In this document: piece by piece, positions 18,065 to 25,748 of the stretch | Layout of the letters: every line of letters begins with the position of its first letter | Numbering within the stretch: position 1 is the first letter of the stretch | NCBI RefSeq assembly: GCF_040675465.1 | Contig: NZ_JBFAPA010000001.1 | Span: forward strand, 992,001 to 1,056,000 | Direction: 5' to 3' | From: Kibdelosporangium sp040675465 | GTDB taxonomy: Bacteria; Actinomycetota; Actinomycetes; Mycobacteriales; Pseudonocardiaceae | DNA length: 64,000 nucleotides | Program-made: the position numbers and the translations under genes | The notes under the pieces: model-generated | What the model saw: the letters and a program-made list of their open reading frames with translations, nothing else | Databases searched by the model: none | Told to the model about the DNA's origin: nothing

Positions 18065-18436
18065 CTAACCGAGGTGGGTTTCGGCGGTGAGGATGACTTC
18101 GTGGACTTTTTCCTTGCCCGCGCTGGTGAACCAGCCCGCGTCCGTCCGCGCCAGGCGCCGAATGCGGTCCGCGATCGGCTTTCCCGTGCCGTAGGGGTGT
18201 TCGGTGATCACGGCGATGAGGGTGTCGGTGAGGTGGGCGACGGTTTGGTCTTCGCGTAGGGCTTTTCGCAGGCGTGTCGCCAGAACTGGTGGTCCCGCAA
18301 CGATTGTCAACGTCACGAGGGTGCCGTGCGTTCTGGCGCGGGCAAGTGCGTGTGTCAGGCGGTCGATCAGCAGTTCGCGGCCGGGCAGCCCGGTGCCGGG
18401 ATCGAGCAGACCCTTGCCGTTCAGCACGGCATTCAT
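18065..18436 (-). CDS. Small degenerate GGDEF-like protein
   Basis: The roughly 123-residue protein begins with a clear GGDEF-domain N-terminal signature, DPGTGLPGRELLIDRLTHAL, which normally reads D-x-LTGLPNR. The remainder keeps the alternating strand/helix pattern, but the GG(D/E)EF active-site loop and inhibitory RxxD site are missing and the length is about two-thirds of a full domain. Cyclic-di-GMP synthesis is therefore unlikely; a binding or regulatory relic is more plausible. I use the ATG at 18436 because GAAGG lies suitably upstream; a GTG at 18451 is also in frame. Confidence 0.6.
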   Translation of the reverse strand: MNAVLNGKGLLDPGTGLPGRELLIDRLTHALARARTHGTLVTLTIVAGPPVLATRLRKALREDQTVAHLTDTLIAVITEHPYGTGKPIADRIRRLARTDAGWFTSAGKEKVHEVILTAETHLG

Positions 18437-18488
18437 GGCCAGAGCCTTCACCGTCCACGATGGACACTCAAGGCCCCGATCCGGTGGT

Positions 18489-19253
18489 TTAGCCGAACTG
18501 CACCGATCTCTTCGACAGTCCGTACCAGTAGCCGTCGATGGTGGTCCGCGCGGTGTCCGCGGTGGCCAGGCTCGCGCCCAGCGTCACGAACAGCGGCGCG
18601 AAGTGTTCCGTGCGGGGGTGCGCAAGGCGGGCGGCGGGGGCCTTGTGGGTGAAGTCGATCAGCGCGTCGAAGTCGCGGGTGGCCAGGGTTTCCGCGCCCC
18701 ACTGGTCGAACTCGCTGGACCACTGCGGTGGTGTGACGTCGGTGCCCGCCGACATGTTGAGGCCGCTCAGGTTGTGCGTGAAGAAGCCGCTGCCGAGGAT
18801 CAGCACGCCTTCGTCCCGCAGCGGCGCCAGCTGCCGGCCGAGCTCCACCAGCGTCTCGGGGTCGAGGGTGGGCATGGAGATCTGCAGCACCGGGATGTCC
18901 GCGTCCGGGTACATCTCCACCAACGGAACGTAGGCGCCGTGGTCGAGGCCGCGGTCCGGCGCGTCCTGAACGGGTGACTGCACGAGTTTGCGCACCTTGG
19001 CGGCCAGTTCCGGCGCTCCCGGCGAGCGGTACTGGACCGTGTAGTACCGCTCCGGGAAGCCCCAGAAGTCGTAGACCAACGGCACCGTGGCGGTCGCGCC
19101 GATGGTGAGCGGCGCCTCCTCCCAGTGCGCGGAGACGACCAGGATCGCCGTCGGTGCAGGCACATCACCCGCCCAGCCGGCGAGCTGACGGGTCCACAAC
19201 GGGTCGTCGGCCAGCGGCGGGGCACCGTGGCTGAGGTAGAGCACAGGCATCAT
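18489..19253 (-). CDS. LigB/DODA-type class III extradiol ring-opening dioxygenase
   Basis: The 254-residue non-haem iron dioxygenase-like enzyme has the expected His metal ligands in LSHGAPP, SAHWEE, DHGAYVPL and RTEHFAPLF, as in the plant DOPA dioxygenase/YgiD group. The start ATG at 19253 (MMPVLYLSHG) has GGAG about 8 bases upstream. It would open a catechol-type ring using Fe(II) or Zn(II) and O2; the substrate is unknown. It lies 35 bases downstream of a MarR gene, with a perfect palindrome in the gap, so quinone- or catechol-induced derepression is a reasonable inference. Confidence 0.9.
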   Translation of the reverse strand: MMPVLYLSHGAPPLADDPLWTRQLAGWAGDVPAPTAILVVSAHWEEAPLTIGATATVPLVYDFWGFPERYYTVQYRSPGAPELAAKVRKLVQSPVQDAPDRGLDHGAYVPLVEMYPDADIPVLQISMPTLDPETLVELGRQLAPLRDEGVLILGSGFFTHNLSGLNMSAGTDVTPPQWSSEFDQWGAETLATRDFDALIDFTHKAPAARLAHPRTEHFAPLFVTLGASLATADTARTTIDGYWYGLSKRSVQFG

Positions 19254-19266
19254 GGTCGACTCCAAA

Positions 19267-19282
19267 TGTTGAAGCTTCAACA
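19267..19282. promoter_or_regulatory. Perfect 16-base palindrome, likely MarR operator
   Basis: TGTTGAAGCTTCAACA is a perfect dyad located between the MarR stop (19289) and the dioxygenase start (19253). The TTGAAGCTTCAA core is of the type bound by MarR repressors that control ring-cleavage dioxygenases. Its position implies that the dioxygenase has its own promoter controlled by the upstream MarR protein. Confidence 0.75.
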
Positions 19283-19288
19283 ATGAGT

Positions 19289-19684
19289 CTAGCCTGCCGC
19301 GGTGACGTTCGCAGCCACGCGTTCGAGGAGTGACACCAAAGTGCCGTACTCGTCGTCGGACAACCCCTCGATGGTGCGCCGCCGGAACGCGTGCACCTTG
19401 GCGGAGATCGCGTCGAACGCCTCCTGGCCGGACGGGGTCAACGCGCACTCGGCGACCCAGCCGCGGGCGGCCAACGATTCGACAACCGGTCGCAGCGTGG
19501 GCATTTCCGGCGAAAGGAACGGTCGCGCCGCGGTGTCGATCTCCTCGACCGAGCGCGCGCCGGACGCGATGGTGTTGAGCACCTGCCACTGCCGCCGCGT
19601 GAGGTCCTCCTTGACAAGCACCTTGTCAAAGGCGGCCTCCAGTTCGTTGTCGATGTGCTTGAGCCAGTAACCGAGCGGTTTCAC
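19289..19684 (-). CDS. MarR-family transcriptional regulator
   Basis: The 131-residue protein starts at the GTG at 19684 (MKPLGYWLKHIDNELE), chosen because GGAGG lies exactly five bases upstream; longer starts would bury that site. A winged helix is predicted in the middle (TRRQWQVLNTIASGARSVEE, then LRPVVESLAARGWV). Its gene is followed by the dioxygenase and faces a second, divergent MarR gene. I infer that it represses the dioxygenase through the palindrome at 19267-19282. Confidence 0.87.
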   Translation of the reverse strand: MKPLGYWLKHIDNELEAAFDKVLVKEDLTRRQWQVLNTIASGARSVEEIDTAARPFLSPEMPTLRPVVESLAARGWVAECALTPSGQEAFDAISAKVHAFRRRTIEGLSDDEYGTLVSLLERVAANVTAAG

Positions 19685-19694
19685 GGGAACCTCC

Positions 19695-19718
19695 ATGTAA
19701 GAAGACATGTAAATGTAA
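19695..19718. promoter_or_regulatory. Triple ATGTAA repeat between divergent MarR genes
   Basis: The 44-base gap between the two divergent marR starts is unusually AT-rich for this window and carries three direct copies of ATGTAA at 19695, 19707 and 19713. ATGTAAATGTAA-like sites resemble MarR operators. The same gap must hold both promoters, and the plus-strand gene has no visible ribosome-binding site, so it may be leaderless. Confidence 0.55.
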
Positions 19719-19728
19719 GATAGCATGC

Positions 19729-20148
19729 ATGGACCGTGACGTGGAACTGGTCGAACGCGCGATGGTGGCGATCCGGCGGCGGCAGAGCAGGCGCGCGCTG
19801 GCCAAGCACATGCCCGTGGACCCGGCGGTGTTCGGCGTCCTGGACGCGGTCGAGGATCGCGGCCCCTGCTCGGTGACCGACCTGACCGGCGCTCTCGGCG
19901 TCGACCAGCCGCGGGCGAGCCGGCTGGTGGCCCGCGCGGTCGACGAGGGATTGCTTGTCCGGCAGGCGGATCAGCACGACGGCAGGCGCACCCTCGTCTC
20001 GCTCACTGCTTCGGGCAAACGCCAGGTCGAGGCCGCTCATGAAGCGCGCCAACGGGTTTTCGCCGAAGCGATGGCGGACTGGCCGGACCGGGACCGGGCG
20101 ACGTTCGCGCGGCTGCTCACCAGGTTCATCGACGCCCTTGACACCTGA
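19729..20148 (+). CDS. MarR-family transcriptional regulator
   Basis: The 139-residue protein has a MarR winged helix: recognition region CSVTDLTGALGVDQPRASRL and wing RQADQHDGRRTLVSLT. The DxRR wing motif is canonical. The start ATG at 19729 lacks a clear ribosome-binding site. It is divergent from the other MarR gene and followed 42 bases later by an ArsR-led operon. The target is not evident; autoregulation through the ATGTAA repeats is the simplest reading. Confidence 0.88.
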   Translation: MDRDVELVERAMVAIRRRQSRRALAKHMPVDPAVFGVLDAVEDRGPCSVTDLTGALGVDQPRASRLVARAVDEGLLVRQADQHDGRRTLVSLTASGKRQVEAAHEARQRVFAEAMADWPDRDRATFARLLTRFIDALDT

Positions 20149-20157
20149 GCTATGGTG

Positions 20158-20185
20158 AACCAGTTGGTTAATTAACTAGGTGGTT
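20158..20185. promoter_or_regulatory. Imperfect 28-base palindrome upstream of the ArsR gene
   Basis: Outer arms AACCA (20158-20162) and TGGTT (20181-20185) flank a perfect GTTAATTAAC core (20167-20176). The site ends five bases before the GTG of the ArsR gene, so binding would block transcription or initiation. This AT-rich element stands out from the surrounding GC-rich DNA and is a probable operator for autoregulation. Confidence 0.6.
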
Positions 20186-20190
20186 TAGTA

Positions 20191-20526
20191 GTGGCAGACC
20201 AGCTGAGCACGACGTTCGCGGCGCTGGCGGACCCGACCCGCCGGGCGATCCTGGCGCGCTTGGCCGACGGCGAGGCGACGGTCACCGAGCTGGCCGAGCC
20301 GTTCCGGATGAGCCTGCCCGCGGTGTCGAAACACCTGAAGGTGCTGGAGAAGGCGGGGTTGATCGTGCGAGGCCGATCCGCGCAGTGGCGCCCCTGCCGG
20401 CTGGACGGCCGGCCGCTGGCCGACGTGTCCGAGTGGATCGAGCGCTACCGGCCCTTCTGGGAGGGCAGCTTCGACCGCCTGGACGAGCACCTGCGCGAGA
20501 TCATGAAAGGCGACCGCGATGCGTGA
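20191..20526 (+). CDS. ArsR/SdpR-family winged-helix repressor
   Basis: The 111-residue protein has the family N-terminus (LADPTRRAILARLADGEATV), the HTH (MSLPAVSKHLKVLEKAGLI) and the wing (VRGRSAQWRPCRL). There is no ArsR-type CxC metal site, so it belongs to the metal-independent SdpR-like group usually paired with SRPBCC proteins. Its stop overlaps the next start by 8 bases. It is the first gene of a four-gene translationally coupled operon. Confidence 0.9.
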   Translation: MADQLSTTFAALADPTRRAILARLADGEATVTELAEPFRMSLPAVSKHLKVLEKAGLIVRGRSAQWRPCRLDGRPLADVSEWIERYRPFWEGSFDRLDEHLREIMKGDRDA

Positions 20527-20953
20527 GCTGAGCATTCACCGGGTCTTCGACGCACCCCGGGAGCTGGTCTTCCGGGCGTGGACCCGGCCGGAACACCTCA
20601 CGCAGTGGTATGGCCCGGTGGGGACGCACACCCCGTTGGACACGATCAGCGTGGACGTCCGTGCTGGGGGTACGTGGCGGGCATGCATGATCAACAACGA
20701 GACCGGCGAGGAGTACCCGACCGGCGGCGAGTTCCGCGAGGTCGTCGAGCCCGAGCGGCTGGTGTTCACCTGGGGCGAGCCCGGCGGCACCGCGGTCGGC
20801 CTGGTCACCGTCACCTTCGAGGACCTCGGCGCCAAGACCGCGATGAACTTCCTGCTCACCGAGCTGCCCGACGACCCTGGTCTGTTCCGTGGCGTGAGCG
20901 AGGGCTGGTCGAGCGCCTTCGACCGGCTCACCGAACTACTGGAGGGAAGATGA
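20519..20953 (+). CDS. SRPBCC (AHSA1/activator of Hsp90-like) domain protein
   Basis: The 144-residue protein has the START-like fold signature: IHRVFDAPRELVFRAWTRPE, then WYGPVG and GGTWRACM, with a C-terminal helix (GVSEGWSSAFDRLTELLE). Such proteins bind hydrophobic ligands or act as small chaperones. The gene overlaps arsR upstream and shares an ATGA overlap with the DUF899 gene downstream. The pairing of ArsR with an AHSA1-like protein is common in actinobacteria. Confidence 0.87.
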   Translation: MRELSIHRVFDAPRELVFRAWTRPEHLTQWYGPVGTHTPLDTISVDVRAGGTWRACMINNETGEEYPTGGEFREVVEPERLVFTWGEPGGTAVGLVTVTFEDLGAKTAMNFLLTELPDDPGLFRGVSEGWSSAFDRLTELLEGR

Positions 20954-21675
20954 GCCTGCCCCCGATCGTCAGTCGCGAGGACTGGCTGACCGCGCGCAAG
21001 CAGTTGCTGGCCGAGGAGAAGGAGTTCACCCGGGCCCGGGACGCGTTGAGCGCCAAGCGGCGTGAGCTGCCGATGGTCAAGGTGGACAAGCAGTACGTTT
21101 TCGAGGGCGAGAACGGTGAGGCGAGCCTGCTCGACCTGTTCGAGGGCCGCCGCCAGCTGATCGTCTACCACTTCATGTGGCTGTTCGACGCGGGCGAGGG
21201 CTGCCCGAGCTGCTCGTTCCTGGTGGACAACATGGGCCACCTCTCGCACCTGTACGCCCGCAACACCTCGCTCGCCGTGGTCACCCGCGGCCCGCTCGCC
21301 GAGACTTTGGCGTTCCGCAAGCGAATGGGCTGGACGGTGCCGTGGTTCTCGTCGTTCGGCAGCGACTTCAACTACGACTTCCACGTGACGCTGGACCCGG
21401 CCAATGGCGCCACCGAGTACAACTTCAAGCAGGACGACTCCGGCTGGTCCGGCGAAGTCCCTGGGGTGAGCGTGTTCCTGCGCGACAGCGACGAGGTGTT
21501 CCACACCTACTCGTCCTACGCGCGCGGCGGCGACATCCTGCTGAACACCTACAACTACCTGGATCTCACGCCGTACGGCCGCCAGGAGTCGTTCGAGAAG
21601 TCGCCCGAGGGCTGGCCGCAGGACCCGTTCATGTCCTGGGTCCGCCACCACGACAAGTACGAGGTCACCGCATGA
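20950..21675 (+). CDS. DUF899 thioredoxin-like protein
   Basis: The 241-residue protein belongs to the DUF899 family with a thioredoxin-like fold: LPMVKVDKQYVFEG, LIVYHFMWLF and the CPSC motif in EGCPSCSFLVDN, followed by LAFRKRMGWTVPWFSS. The CxxC indicates a possible redox function, but no substrate is established. The start ATG at 20950 overlaps the upstream stop (ATGA) and has GGAGGGAAG just before it. It lies in the ArsR/SRPBCC operon, a recurrent association. Confidence 0.9.
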   Translation: MSLPPIVSREDWLTARKQLLAEEKEFTRARDALSAKRRELPMVKVDKQYVFEGENGEASLLDLFEGRRQLIVYHFMWLFDAGEGCPSCSFLVDNMGHLSHLYARNTSLAVVTRGPLAETLAFRKRMGWTVPWFSSFGSDFNYDFHVTLDPANGATEYNFKQDDSGWSGEVPGVSVFLRDSDEVFHTYSSYARGGDILLNTYNYLDLTPYGRQESFEKSPEGWPQDPFMSWVRHHDKYEVTA

Positions 21676-22838
21676 GTTTCGACAAGGCACGGCTGGACCG
21701 GATGCACGATGTCCTCGCCGGGCACGTTGGCCGCGGCTGGGTGCCCGGCCTCGTCTCGCTGGTCAGCCGGCGCGGCGAGGTGCACGTGGACGTGATCGGC
21801 TCGCAGTCCGTGGACGGCCCGCCGATGCGCCGCGACTCGATCTTCCGGATCGCGTCGCTAAGCAAGCCGGTGGTCGCCGTGGCCACGATGATCCTGGTCG
21901 AGGAATGCCGGCTGCGGCTGGACGATCCGGTCGACGAGCTGTTGCCGGAACTGGCCGACCGCAAGGTGTTGGCGCGTTTCGACGGACCGCTGGACGAGAC
22001 CGTTCCGGCCGAGCGGCCGTTGACCGTGCGGGACCTGTTGACGTTCCGGATGGGGTTCGGCGCGTACTTCGGGCCGGACATCCCGATTTTCGCCGCCGCC
22101 AAGGAAAAGGGCGTCGCGGTCGGCCCTCCGGCGCCGTCGCCGCTCACCCCGGACGAGTGGATCGCGAACCTCGGCTCGCTGCCGCTGATGTACCAGCCGG
22201 GCGAAAGATGGCTCTACCACACGGGTTCCGACGTGCTGGGGGTGCTGATCGAGCGGGTCGCCGGGCAGCCGCTGGAGGCGTTCCTGGCCGAGCGGATCTT
22301 CGGCCCGCTCGGCATGACGGACACGAGTTTCTTTGTGCCTGACGAAAAGCGCGACCGGTTCACAACGCAGTACGTGGAAGGCGATGACGGTGCTCTGGTG
22401 GTAACCGACGGCGTGCACGACAGCGGGTGGGGCAAGCCGCCGTCGTTCCCGTCCGCCGGTGGCGGGCTGGTCTCGACGGCCGACGACTTCTTCGCGTTCG
22501 GGCAGATGATGCTGTCCGGCGGGGCCGGGATCCTGTCCCGCAAGTCCATCGAGCTGATGACCACCGACCAGCTGACGTCCGCGCAGAAGGCCGTGTCCGG
22601 GTTCATGCCCGGGTACTTCGACAACCGCGGCTGGGGGTTCGGCGTCGCCATCGACACACAGCGCGTTGACCTGCAGTCCGTCGGCCGGTACGGCTGGGAC
22701 GGCGGCACCGGGACGTCCTGGTGGAACGACCCGGCCGAGGAGCTGACCGGCATCCTGCTGTCACAGCGGCTGGCGTTCCCGCTGGCTTCCCCGTTGTACC
22801 TGGACTTCTGGACCTCGGTGTACCAGTCGATCGAGTAA
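21672..22838 (+). CDS. Serine hydrolase, beta-lactamase/class C PBP-like
   Basis: The 388-residue enzyme starts at the ATG at 21672, which overlaps the DUF899 stop (ATGA). The catalytic SxxK is Ser62-Leu-Ser-Lys65 in RIASLSKPVVAV, and the second motif is YHTGSD. The C-terminal GWDGGTGTS takes the place of the KTG/HxG box. There is no signal peptide, so it is probably a cytosolic esterase or peptidase of the beta-lactamase family rather than an antibiotic-resistance enzyme. It is the fourth gene of the coupled operon. Confidence 0.9.
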   Translation: MSFDKARLDRMHDVLAGHVGRGWVPGLVSLVSRRGEVHVDVIGSQSVDGPPMRRDSIFRIASLSKPVVAVATMILVEECRLRLDDPVDELLPELADRKVLARFDGPLDETVPAERPLTVRDLLTFRMGFGAYFGPDIPIFAAAKEKGVAVGPPAPSPLTPDEWIANLGSLPLMYQPGERWLYHTGSDVLGVLIERVAGQPLEAFLAERIFGPLGMTDTSFFVPDEKRDRFTTQYVEGDDGALVVTDGVHDSGWGKPPSFPSAGGGLVSTADDFFAFGQMMLSGGAGILSRKSIELMTTDQLTSAQKAVSGFMPGYFDNRGWGFGVAIDTQRVDLQSVGRYGWDGGTGTSWWNDPAEELTGILLSQRLAFPLASPLYLDFWTSVYQSIE

Positions 22839-22878
22839 TTCCGTTGGACGGCCGCGGGCCGGGCGCGATCCTGGCGAA

Positions 22879-23703
22879 GTGACCGACTACATCGCGATCA
22901 ACCGGGCGAACTGGGACGAACGAGCCCCGGCCCATGCGGCGTCCAACGACTACGGGTTCGACCGGTACGTCGACGATCCCGGGCACCTGAGCCACGTCGT
23001 GCAGTTCGACCGGCCTCGTCTCGGCTCGATCGACGGCGTGCGCGGCGTGCACCTGCAGTGCCACATCGGCACGGACACGCTTTCCCTTGCGCGGCTTGGT
23101 GCTCACATGACCGGCCTCGACTTCTCCGGCGAATCCCTTGCGCAGGCGCGGACCTTGGCCGCGCGGGCCGGCGCGGACATCACGTATCACGAGGCGTTGG
23201 TGTACGACGCGGTGTCCGTGCTCGGCGCCGGGGCGTTCGACCTTGTGTACACCGGGATCGGGGCGTTGTGCTGGCTTCCGTCGATCGCGCGCTGGGCCGA
23301 GGTGGTGGCTTCGTTGCTGCGGCCGGGTGGCCGGTTGTTCATGCGCGAGGGCCACCCGATGCTGTGGGCGCACGACGAGACCCGGACCCCGCCGTCACTG
23401 GGTTTCCCGTATTTCGAAACCGTTGAGCCGATGGTGTTCGACGAGCAGACAACATATGTGGATACTGAAGCGCCAATTATGAACAGCGTGACTCACAGCT
23501 GGAATCATGGCCTGGGTGAGATCATGACGGCGCTGCTCGAGAATGGCATGAACCTGACCGGGTTCGAGGAGCACGACAGCGTGCCGTGGAACGCCATGCC
23601 GGGCTACATGACCAGGGACTCCGCAGGTGAGTGGCGGCTCACCGAGGCGCCCAACCGGCTCGCCGCCAGCTACACCCTGCGGATGACCAAGGCTGGCGGA
23701 TAA
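22879..23703 (+). CDS. Class I SAM-dependent methyltransferase
   Basis: The 274-residue protein has a SAM-binding Rossmann core: VHLQCHIGTDTLSLARLGA (motif I), TGLDFSGESLAQA (motif II acidic), FDLVYTGIGALCWLP and LLRPGGRLFMREGHP. The N-terminal NRANWDERAPAH is typical of this subgroup. The start is GTG at 22879, 40 bases after the hydrolase operon. The substrate is unknown. Confidence 0.88.
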   Translation: MTDYIAINRANWDERAPAHAASNDYGFDRYVDDPGHLSHVVQFDRPRLGSIDGVRGVHLQCHIGTDTLSLARLGAHMTGLDFSGESLAQARTLAARAGADITYHEALVYDAVSVLGAGAFDLVYTGIGALCWLPSIARWAEVVASLLRPGGRLFMREGHPMLWAHDETRTPPSLGFPYFETVEPMVFDEQTTYVDTEAPIMNSVTHSWNHGLGEIMTALLENGMNLTGFEEHDSVPWNAMPGYMTRDSAGEWRLTEAPNRLAASYTLRMTKAGG

Positions 23704-23784
23704 CTGCCAGCCGGTCGCGGACACTGTTATCCGGCCCTAATCTCGCCTTGGGAAAAGGGATTTCCGGAGATCAGGGGTGTTCGA

Positions 23785-24525
23785 ATGCGACCGTTGAACC
23801 GAAGAACTCTGCTCAAGGCGTCTTTCGCGGGCATCGGCGCCACCCTGGTGCTGCCCGGGATGGCATTCGCCGACGAGTTCCCCGCCGTTCCCGGAATGGT
23901 CGGCGACCGGCGCGCCAACGAGTTCTGGTACCGGTTCGACCAGGAGCTGCTGTTCGAGGCGAAACCGGAGATCCTGGACGCCTACACCACCATCGGTAAG
24001 GCGATCGGCGGCTCACCGGACCTGCTGGCCCAGAACTGGCTGCAGATGGTCACCTCACCGGACTACCCGGCCAACTACACCGAGTTCGTCAGCCAGTTCC
24101 GGTCCCAGTTCGAGCTGCTGTCCCGCACGCAGCTCGGCATCATGGACCGGTTCTACCGGCCGAACAGCCCCGAGCTGGCCCAGGCCTTCGGCTACTTCGG
24201 CGCCGGCGTGCTGTTCGACCCGCGCCGCGCAGGCATCGAGTCCGAGGTGCACCGGATGGACGGTGACCCGCCGATCGGCTACCACACCTGGCACGCCTTC
24301 CTGCGCGGCATGATGTTCCTCGGCATCAGCCCCGAGCGCTGGGCCTGCATCGACCCGCTGGTCGCCTACGGCTGGGCCGTCCAGTCCGTCGCGAAACCCA
24401 AACCCCGCGAGGTCAACCAGCCCCTGCCGCCCGCCACCATGGCCCGCCTCGCCTACAAGTGGCTTCCCCGCACCGTCACCCAGCTGGACCGCGACTTCCA
24501 GTCGGTGCCCTTCCCGGCGCGGTGA
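23785..24525 (+). CDS. Hypothetical protein with Tat-like signal
   Basis: The 246-residue protein begins MRPLNRRTLLKASFAGIGAT, matching a twin-arginine export signal (RRTLLK) with a hydrophobic stretch and a likely cleavage near AFA-DE. The mature part is mostly helical and Tyr/Trp-rich (RANEFWYRFDQELLFEAK, GYHTWHAFLRGMMF, VAYGWAVQSV). I recognise no family or catalytic motif. The start ATG at 23785 is preceded by GGGG. It stands between two methyltransferase genes, all on the plus strand. Confidence 0.8.
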   Translation: MRPLNRRTLLKASFAGIGATLVLPGMAFADEFPAVPGMVGDRRANEFWYRFDQELLFEAKPEILDAYTTIGKAIGGSPDLLAQNWLQMVTSPDYPANYTEFVSQFRSQFELLSRTQLGIMDRFYRPNSPELAQAFGYFGAGVLFDPRRAGIESEVHRMDGDPPIGYHTWHAFLRGMMFLGISPERWACIDPLVAYGWAVQSVAKPKPREVNQPLPPATMARLAYKWLPRTVTQLDRDFQSVPFPAR

Positions 24526-24595
24526 CGAGAAGGTCGCTGTCACGCTGAGAGCAGAACTGCTGTCGCGGGCCGGTTCCGGTGACCAGACTGAAGTC

Positions 24596-25384
24596 ATGGA
24601 CCTGGGGTTTCGCGGTGAGGTGGCTGACTTCTACCACCAGTTCCGGCGGGGTTACCCGTCGGCGGTGATCGACTCGCTGGTGGGTTCGTTCGGGCTCACC
24701 AGCGACGACGTCGTGGTGGATCTCGGGTGTGGGACGGGTCAGCTGGCGCTGCCGATCGCTGACCGGGTGCGGTCGGTGGTCGCGGTGGATCCCGAGCCGG
24801 ACATGCTGATACGCGCCCGTCGAGCCGCGGCGGAGCGTGGGCAGGCGAACCTGAGCTGGATGATCGGGTCCGATGTGGACATTCCCGCGCTTGGCGCGCT
24901 GATCGGCGATCGACGCTTGGCGGCGGTGACCATCGGGCAGGCGCTGCACTGGATGGGCCACGAAGAGTTGTTCCGTGCGCTGACTCTGTTCCTCCGGCCT
25001 GGTGGTGGCGTTGCGGTGGTGACCAACGGAACTCCGTTGTGGCTGCAGGACACGGCGTGGTCTCGCGCGCTGCGTGGGCACTTGGAGGACTGGCTGGGCA
25101 CCAAGTTGACCAGCACTTGCGGCACCGACGAAGCCGATCAACGGCGATACCGCGATAGCTTGACCGCGGCAGGCTACGAAATTGCCGTCACTACAGTCGA
25201 CTACACCGACGAGCTCACCGCGGACCAGATCGTCGGTGGCGTCTATTCGGCGCTTCCTGTTGACCGCCTTCCGTCGCTGGACCAACGGCCACATTTCGCG
25301 GAGCGGCTGTACCACGTTCTGCAGCCGCATTCGCCGTTCACCGAACAGGTTCGGGTGACGACGTTGATCGGCCGAGTCGCCTGA
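24596..25384 (+). CDS. Class I SAM-dependent methyltransferase (UbiE/type 11-like)
   Basis: The 262-residue protein has clear methyltransferase motifs: VVVDLGCGTGQLALPIAD (motif I), VVAVDPEPDML (motif II), QALHWM and FLRPGGGVAVV. QALHWMGHEE resembles trans-aconitate or type 11 methyltransferases. The start ATG at 24596 gives the normal MDLGFRGEVADFYHQFR N-terminus. The substrate is unknown. Confidence 0.88.
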   Translation: MDLGFRGEVADFYHQFRRGYPSAVIDSLVGSFGLTSDDVVVDLGCGTGQLALPIADRVRSVVAVDPEPDMLIRARRAAAERGQANLSWMIGSDVDIPALGALIGDRRLAAVTIGQALHWMGHEELFRALTLFLRPGGGVAVVTNGTPLWLQDTAWSRALRGHLEDWLGTKLTSTCGTDEADQRRYRDSLTAAGYEIAVTTVDYTDELTADQIVGGVYSALPVDRLPSLDQRPHFAERLYHVLQPHSPFTEQVRVTTLIGRVA

Positions 25385-25456
25385 TAATCGCTGTACTGCG
25401 CTGCTCGGCCGCCTCTATGGTCTGCGCCGCAAGGGATTCCGATGAAGGAGGCCGTC

Positions 25457-25700
25457 ATGCGCCACGACTACGACGACGAGATGTCCTTTTGAGCCGACCA
25501 GCAAACGCCGCCGGGGGTTCCCTCTAGCGAGGCCGCGGTCAAGCGCGGTGACCGGGTGGTGGGCGGCGACACCGAGCTGGTGGAGAAGCTCGGCGGCCGC
25601 GATCCGTGCCCGTGCGGTTCCGGGCGGAGGTTTCCGCCGGTGCTGCCGTGCCGCCGGCCGGTACGACGGTGTCCTCGGCGACTACTACGTCCGCGATTGA
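25457..25700 (+). pseudogene. SEC-C metal-binding motif protein, broken by a stop and a frameshift
   Basis: A strong AAGGAGG (25445-25451) precedes the ATG at 25457. The frame reads MRHDYDDEMSF, meets TGA at 25490-25492, then continues (SSEAAVKRGDRVVGGDTELV) into the SEC-C signature DPCPCGSGRRF. At about 25631-25636 the frame must shift by one base to read RRCCRAAGRYDGVLGDYY before TGA at 25698. The reassembled motif CPCGSGRRFRRCC is a complete SEC-C zinc-binding site, as at the end of SecA. Two lesions indicate a pseudogene; sequencing error at one or both sites cannot be excluded. Confidence 0.65.
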
Positions 25701-25748
25701 GGCCCAGGCCAGTATTTCGATGTTGGCGAGCAGGCCCCGCGGATCCCT

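Noticed and set aside
21672..22838. A clinically relevant beta-lactamase
   Set aside because: There is no signal peptide and no typical YxN/KTG set. The SxxK fold and context fit a cytosolic esterase or peptidase.
25490..25492. Selenocysteine or readthrough at the TGA in the SEC-C gene
   Set aside because: There is no evidence for a SECIS-like element, and a second lesion (frameshift) further down makes decay simpler.
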